Source of the DNA: Bacteroidales bacterium
Lineage (GTDB): Bacteria > Bacteroidota > Bacteroidia > Bacteroidales > Marinilabiliaceae
Assembly (NCBI GenBank): GCA_015061285.1
Contig: SUWW01000017.1
Span: forward strand, 1-64,000
Length of the DNA stretch: 64,000 nt
Direction of reading: 5' to 3'
Below the pieces are notes generated by a model. That model was not told the DNA's origin. It was given only the letters and a program-made list of their open reading frames with translations, and ran no database searches. The stretch's first letter is position 1, and the number at the start of each line of letters is the position of its first letter. Position numbers and translations under genes: made by a program. This document shows, piece by piece, positions 60,495-64,000 of this stretch.

Positions 60495-60642
60495 GCGATA
60501 GGGTAAAAAGAAAGGTGTAGGCCTTTCTATCGCATTCACGAGGAGCGTCGGATGAACCCCGTTCCACCTATAGAAATGTGCCCACACCACGCGGTGCGAG
60601 CATCAACTAAATTAGGTGGAAACGAGAGCGCAATAAACGCTC
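60495..60642 (-). ncRNA. structured region upstream of the restriction-modification gene
   Basis: Three helices: GCGATAG/CTATCGC (60495-60533, with inner GAAAGG/CCTTTC), CGTTCCACCTA (60560-60570) with TAGGTGGAAACG (60613-60624), and GAGCG/CGCTC (60626-60642). On the minus strand it would be the leader of the gene that starts at 60455, or a separate RNA. Not matched to a family. 60643-60901 holds no gene, only AT-rich sequence. Confidence 0.35.
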
Positions 60643-60867
60643 AGCGCGAATAGCTAATTACTCTATCGACTTCAAAATCAAGAGTTTCCGACGCTTTTGT
60701 TTTGAATGCGAATAATAGCTAATGCTTAGTTTATGTTAAGGTCTTTTGTTTCTGTTTTTGTATGAATAATTTTTGCGGTCGTAAAATTAGCATCATTAGT
60801 AGATTATAAAAAGAGTGCCAGCGCGGCATGTTATATAATTACGAAAAAGGCGAACGACACGAGAAAA

Positions 60868-60905
60868 TTCAATTTTCAATTTTCAACTTTCAACTTTCAA
60901 CTTAC
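60868..60905. repeat. short tandem repeat (CAACTTTCAA)
   Basis: Several copies of TTTTCAA and CAACTTTCAA lie directly against the stop codon of the lipoprotein gene; similar TTTTCAA repeats lie at 1355-1371 beside another stop codon. Confidence 0.6.
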
Positions 60906-61564
60906 TTATCCATCACAGCGCGAATAGTGTGACCATAATAGCGATTGTAGTGGTCGGCTTGAACATATTCAGAGTTCATAGTTATGAACCAAGCTTGCTT
61001 CAAGTTTTGGTTGAAAATCGACGAAGACCAGTAGCTGCCGTAGTCGTCCACTAAATCTATATCGTTTTCGATGCGATAGCCAGCGGCAGGCAGAAAAATC
61101 GATTTGTCGGTATAGCCATCAACATTGCTAACAATCACGTAGCCATAGACTAAATCGCCTTTAGAGTTTTTCATATTAGTCCAAGTCCACGTGCAATTAC
61201 TCACAAGTTCCAAAACTTGGTCGTAGTTAGGCATGTGCCACCCGCCGCCCCAATTGCAAGTGGCAGCATCGAAAGAGGTGCCAGCGATGTCGGTCAGTTT
61301 TGCCATATCGTCATTGTCTTTGCCGCACTCGCTGTTTTCGTATACATATTCATTCCATGAGTAGGTTCTTTTTGTTGAGGTCTCGCCCCAGGCAAAATAG
61401 TCGCCCATTTCGGTCTCTTCTGTAGCGCCTACATTCATATTCGCCCATTTCACCGAAAGCCCCAAATCAACTGCTTCTACGTTTGAAGGTGCTTTTGCCG
61501 TGCAACCAATTAGTGCGAAAGTCAAGATTAATAGCGATAGTATGTGTATGGTGCGAATGTTCAT
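60902..61564 (-). CDS. lipoprotein with FISUMP-like domain
   Basis: 220 aa. A lipoprotein signal ends at ALIGC. The body has VDLGLSVKWANMNVGATEETEMGDYFAWGET and SYWSSSIF..AWFITMN, found in many Bacteroidales surface lipoproteins related to the Fibrobacter major paralogous domain. Function unknown. Confidence 0.75.
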   Translation of the reverse strand: MNIRTIHILSLLILTFALIGCTAKAPSNVEAVDLGLSVKWANMNVGATEETEMGDYFAWGETSTKRTYSWNEYVYENSECGKDNDDMAKLTDIAGTSFDAATCNWGGGWHMPNYDQVLELVSNCTWTWTNMKNSKGDLVYGYVIVSNVDGYTDKSIFLPAAGYRIENDIDLVDDYGSYWSSSIFNQNLKQAWFITMNSEYVQADHYNRYYGHTIRAVMDK

Positions 61565-61747
61565 CTATTTTATATGTATAACACTGCGAATTTAGCAATT
61601 AATATTCATTGCTCGATAATAAGATATAAAACAAGCACCGTTTACTAACGTCCACTTGTTTATGCTTCTAATTGATTAATAGCTCCATTTGTCGAAATAA
61701 GTAGGCAGTTTGCCGATTTTGTCTACATCGTATGGTAGGTACATATA

Positions 61748-61755
61748 TAAATTTG
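61748..61755 (+). promoter_or_regulatory. -7 promoter element of the last gene
   Basis: TAAATTTG, 29 bases before the ATG, fits TAnnTTTG. 61565-61747 shows no gene. Confidence 0.5.
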
Positions 61756-61783
61756 ACCTACAACCAACAACAAGAACATAAAT

Positions 61784-64000
61784 ATGAAAAGTCGAGACAT
61801 TTTGAAATCGGCAACAACACTATTGCTATTATCGGCAACATTTGTGACGGCATACTCACAAGTAAAAATTACAGGTAAAATCATCGATGGCTCCAACAAT
61901 CAGCCGCTACCATCGGCAACCATACTACTTACCAACGACAACGGACAACAGTTTGGACAAACTACCGATGCTGATGGCGTGTTCAGCTTTTCGCGTGTGA
62001 AAGCAGGCAAATACAAGTTGAAAATGGCTTTTCTTGGCTATATAGCGGTGGAGAAAAGCGTGGAGGCAAGTGCAGCCGATGTGAATATAGGTACGATAAA
62101 GCTTGAACTCGAGAATAAGAATTTGGCAGAGGTGAAAGCCGTGGCCGAAGTGGTTCGACAAGAGCAGCGAGGCGACACAATCATATTCAATGCAGCAGCA
62201 TTCAAAGTGAATCCCGATGCTACAACGGCCGATTTGCTTAAGAAAATGCCTGGTATGCAGGTGAAAGATGGCACCGTGACTCAAGCTGGCGAGACTATCA
62301 AGAAGGTGCTTGTAGATGGCGAAGAATTTTTTGGCTCCGACCCTATGATTGCGCTAAAAACTATCGATGCCAGCATGGTGGACAAAATTGAAGTCTACGA
62401 CAAACAGAGCGACCAGTCGGAGTTTACTGGATTTTCTGATGGCAACGAAGAGCGTACTATCAATATACTTACCAAAATGGGTGTAAAGAAAGGTCGTTTT
62501 GGTCGTGCTTATGGAGGCTATGGAACTGGCGAACATTATGAAATGGGAGGCAACATGAACTTCTTTGCGGGGCTACATCGTTTGTCGGTGATAGGTATGC
62601 TCAACAATGTGAATCAGCAAAGTTTCTCGTTCGACGATGTCACAGGAGCAATGGCTGCTGGCGGCCGTGGAATGACGGGCTCGTTCGGTGGTGGACGCGA
62701 TGGTTTGAATACCACTGGCGCGTTAGGCATCAACTATAACTATAGCAAGAAAAACAAGCTCAAAATTGCAGCAAGCTATTTCTATAACTACAATAAGAAT
62801 CAGAGCAATTCGGGAAGTGTGCAAGAGTATTTTACTGATGATGATGACGCCGATTCTTTACATGTATACGATAGCCAGACGCAGAGCGATGGAAAGAACT
62901 TCAACCATCGCGCCAACTTGCGCTTGAATTGGACCATAAACAGCAACAATAGCTTGGTGTTTGACCCGAATATCAGTTGGCAAATCTACAAGCAAAACCG
63001 CTTCAACACAGGTGCAGACCTTCTCAACGCTGAGCGCTACAAACTCACTACGCAGAACAACGACAACAAGACTATTGGTTATGGCTTAGGTGGCAACCTC
63101 ACGTGGCGACATAAGTTCAGCATCGATAAACGTACAATATCCTTGCGTGTGGGGTCGACAGTCAACAATTCTGATGCCGATGGCGTTAGCAGTTCGTCGA
63201 TACAGGACGACAACAACGATGCTAATAGTCTTATGACAAGTCAGCTGACTGACAACGAGAGCCGTAGCAACAAAATGAGCGCAAGCCTTATGTATACAGA
63301 ACCTTTTGGCAACAATGCTGTGCTACAACTTAACTATAGTCCTACATATACACATAGTTCTGGTAATAAGTATGTTATGGCTGATAGCTTGCTCGAAGTA
63401 ACAGACGCGCCCGAATTCAACAATTACCAATTTTCGCAGCTCCTAAGTACTAAAAAAGAGAGCAACTATTTGCAACATAAAGCTGGTATAGGTTTGAACA
63501 TATTCAATACCAAAGAGATAGAACGCGGAGAACCAGGCGAAGAACGAGGTCAGCGTGGCATGAAAGGCGAGGGTAGAGAAGGTGGCGAGAATAGCACCGA
63601 CAAAGTGCGAGTGAATGCTACCATAGGTCTCGATTTTCAAAAATCGATTCTCGATGGCAATCAGACATATCCATATAGTTTCGAAACGCATAAAACGTAC
63701 AATAGTTTGCTGCCATCGGCTGAGTTTCGCATACGTAAAAACAAAGATTTCAATCTGCGACTCATCTATCGCACGAGCACCAAAGCACCGAGCATATCCA
63801 ACCTGCAAAAGGTTGTTGATGTTAGCAACGTGCGTAAATACACAGCAGGAAATCCCGACCTCGACCAGTCGCTTACGCACCAAATTCGATTCCGTGTGGG
63901 CATCAACAACACGGCAACATCGCGCTTCATGTTCGTAAGTTCCGAATTGTCGGCCACACGCGACTACATAGCCACGTCGACCGTCATAGCTACACAAGAT
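61784..64000 (+). CDS. TonB-dependent receptor-like outer-membrane protein (partial)
   Basis: 739 codons open to the window edge. A signal peptide is followed by a carboxypeptidase-like regulatory domain (KITGKIIDGSNNQPLPSATILL, then GVFSFSRVKAGKYKLKMAFLGY), a plug (DLLKKMPGMQVKDGTVTQAG, KVLVDGEEFFG, KTIDASMVDKIEVYD) and barrel strands. It is of the outer-membrane barrel family 3 type. It lacks a SusD partner within view; the downstream context is cut off. Confidence 0.88.
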   Translation, partial: MKSRDILKSATTLLLLSATFVTAYSQVKITGKIIDGSNNQPLPSATILLTNDNGQQFGQTTDADGVFSFSRVKAGKYKLKMAFLGYIAVEKSVEASAADVNIGTIKLELENKNLAEVKAVAEVVRQEQRGDTIIFNAAAFKVNPDATTADLLKKMPGMQVKDGTVTQAGETIKKVLVDGEEFFGSDPMIALKTIDASMVDKIEVYDKQSDQSEFTGFSDGNEERTINILTKMGVKKGRFGRAYGGYGTGEHYEMGGNMNFFAGLHRLSVIGMLNNVNQQSFSFDDVTGAMAAGGRGMTGSFGGGRDGLNTTGALGINYNYSKKNKLKIAASYFYNYNKNQSNSGSVQEYFTDDDDADSLHVYDSQTQSDGKNFNHRANLRLNWTINSNNSLVFDPNISWQIYKQNRFNTGADLLNAERYKLTTQNNDNKTIGYGLGGNLTWRHKFSIDKRTISLRVGSTVNNSDADGVSSSSIQDDNNDANSLMTSQLTDNESRSNKMSASLMYTEPFGNNAVLQLNYSPTYTHSSGNKYVMADSLLEVTDAPEFNNYQFSQLLSTKKESNYLQHKAGIGLNIFNTKEIERGEPGEERGQRGMKGEGREGGENSTDKVRVNATIGLDFQKSILDGNQTYPYSFETHKTYNSLLPSAEFRIRKNKDFNLRLIYRTSTKAPSISNLQKVVDVSNVRKYTAGNPDLDQSLTHQIRFRVGINNTATSRFMFVSSELSATRDYIATSTVIATQD

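Overview
The window reads as a chromosomal stretch of a Bacteroidales bacterium (Bacteroidota) carrying a large, mostly unrecognised mobile element. Evidence for the host: families typical of Bacteroidota (DUF4249, DUF4250, DUF3078, TonB-dependent receptors, an IS30 transposase of Bacteroides type, a secreted lyase with a type IX-like C-terminal tail), promoters of the TAnnTTTG type, and no Shine-Dalgarno sequences.

Left host part (1-6 kb): a possible structured RNA, thiD, an alkaline-phosphatase-fold protein that has lost its catalytic residues, fabG, a DUF4250 gene coupled to a small conserved gene, and a secreted repeat protein (WN/YD-type repeats) that is frameshifted and cut by an IS30 element (about 6.02-7.05 kb).

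Element (about 7.1-42.7 kb): about 40 genes, all on the minus strand. Transcription runs from 42.4 kb towards 7.3 kb. First come small early genes, a DUF4248 regulator, a J-domain protein, a Lin1244-type replication initiator and a DnaC-like loader (42.4-39.5 kb), then six small genes. Next come an array of 10-bp-phased decamer repeats abutting a promoter (37.75-37.86 kb) and a long late block. The late block holds a membrane-anchored transglutaminase-like cysteine protease, a 901-aa polyprotein-like protein, an SH3 protein, small membrane proteins, several beta-rich proteins that are capsid candidates, modular spikes and fibres, and an M15 peptidase. It ends with three DNA methyltransferase systems, a strawberry-notch-type helicase paired with an N6-methylase (P1 DarB-like logic) and a RadA-like ATPase. 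I see no terminase, portal, tail, relaxase, T4SS or integrase. Many membrane-anchored proteins, a lysis-type peptidase and fibres without tail genes fit a tailless, possibly membrane-containing virus lineage, or a domesticated derivative. That is inference. A recurrent [KR]G[LVF][NS]G motif in several late proteins may mark maturation cleavage.

The insertion is nested. The repeat-protein gene is interrupted (5' part at 4.5-6.0 kb, 3' scrap at 42.73-42.99 kb). The outer borders carry a 62-bp perfect direct repeat of the 3' part of the small gene at 4.19-4.45 kb, the copy at 43.0 kb being a displaced 3' end.

Right host part (43-64 kb): a sodium:solute symporter, a TonB receptor with a DUF4249 lipoprotein, a secreted pectate-lyase-like protein, a RelA-like (p)ppGpp synthetase with a dead hydrolase domain, kdsA, an MscS channel, a DUF3078 protein, a tcdA remnant and an outer-membrane beta-barrel. 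Then follows a decaying defence cluster: a HigB-type toxin with a frameshift, an intact HigA antitoxin, and a restriction-modification fusion with a TAG codon at its nuclease motif. A lipoprotein and a partial TonB-like receptor end the window.
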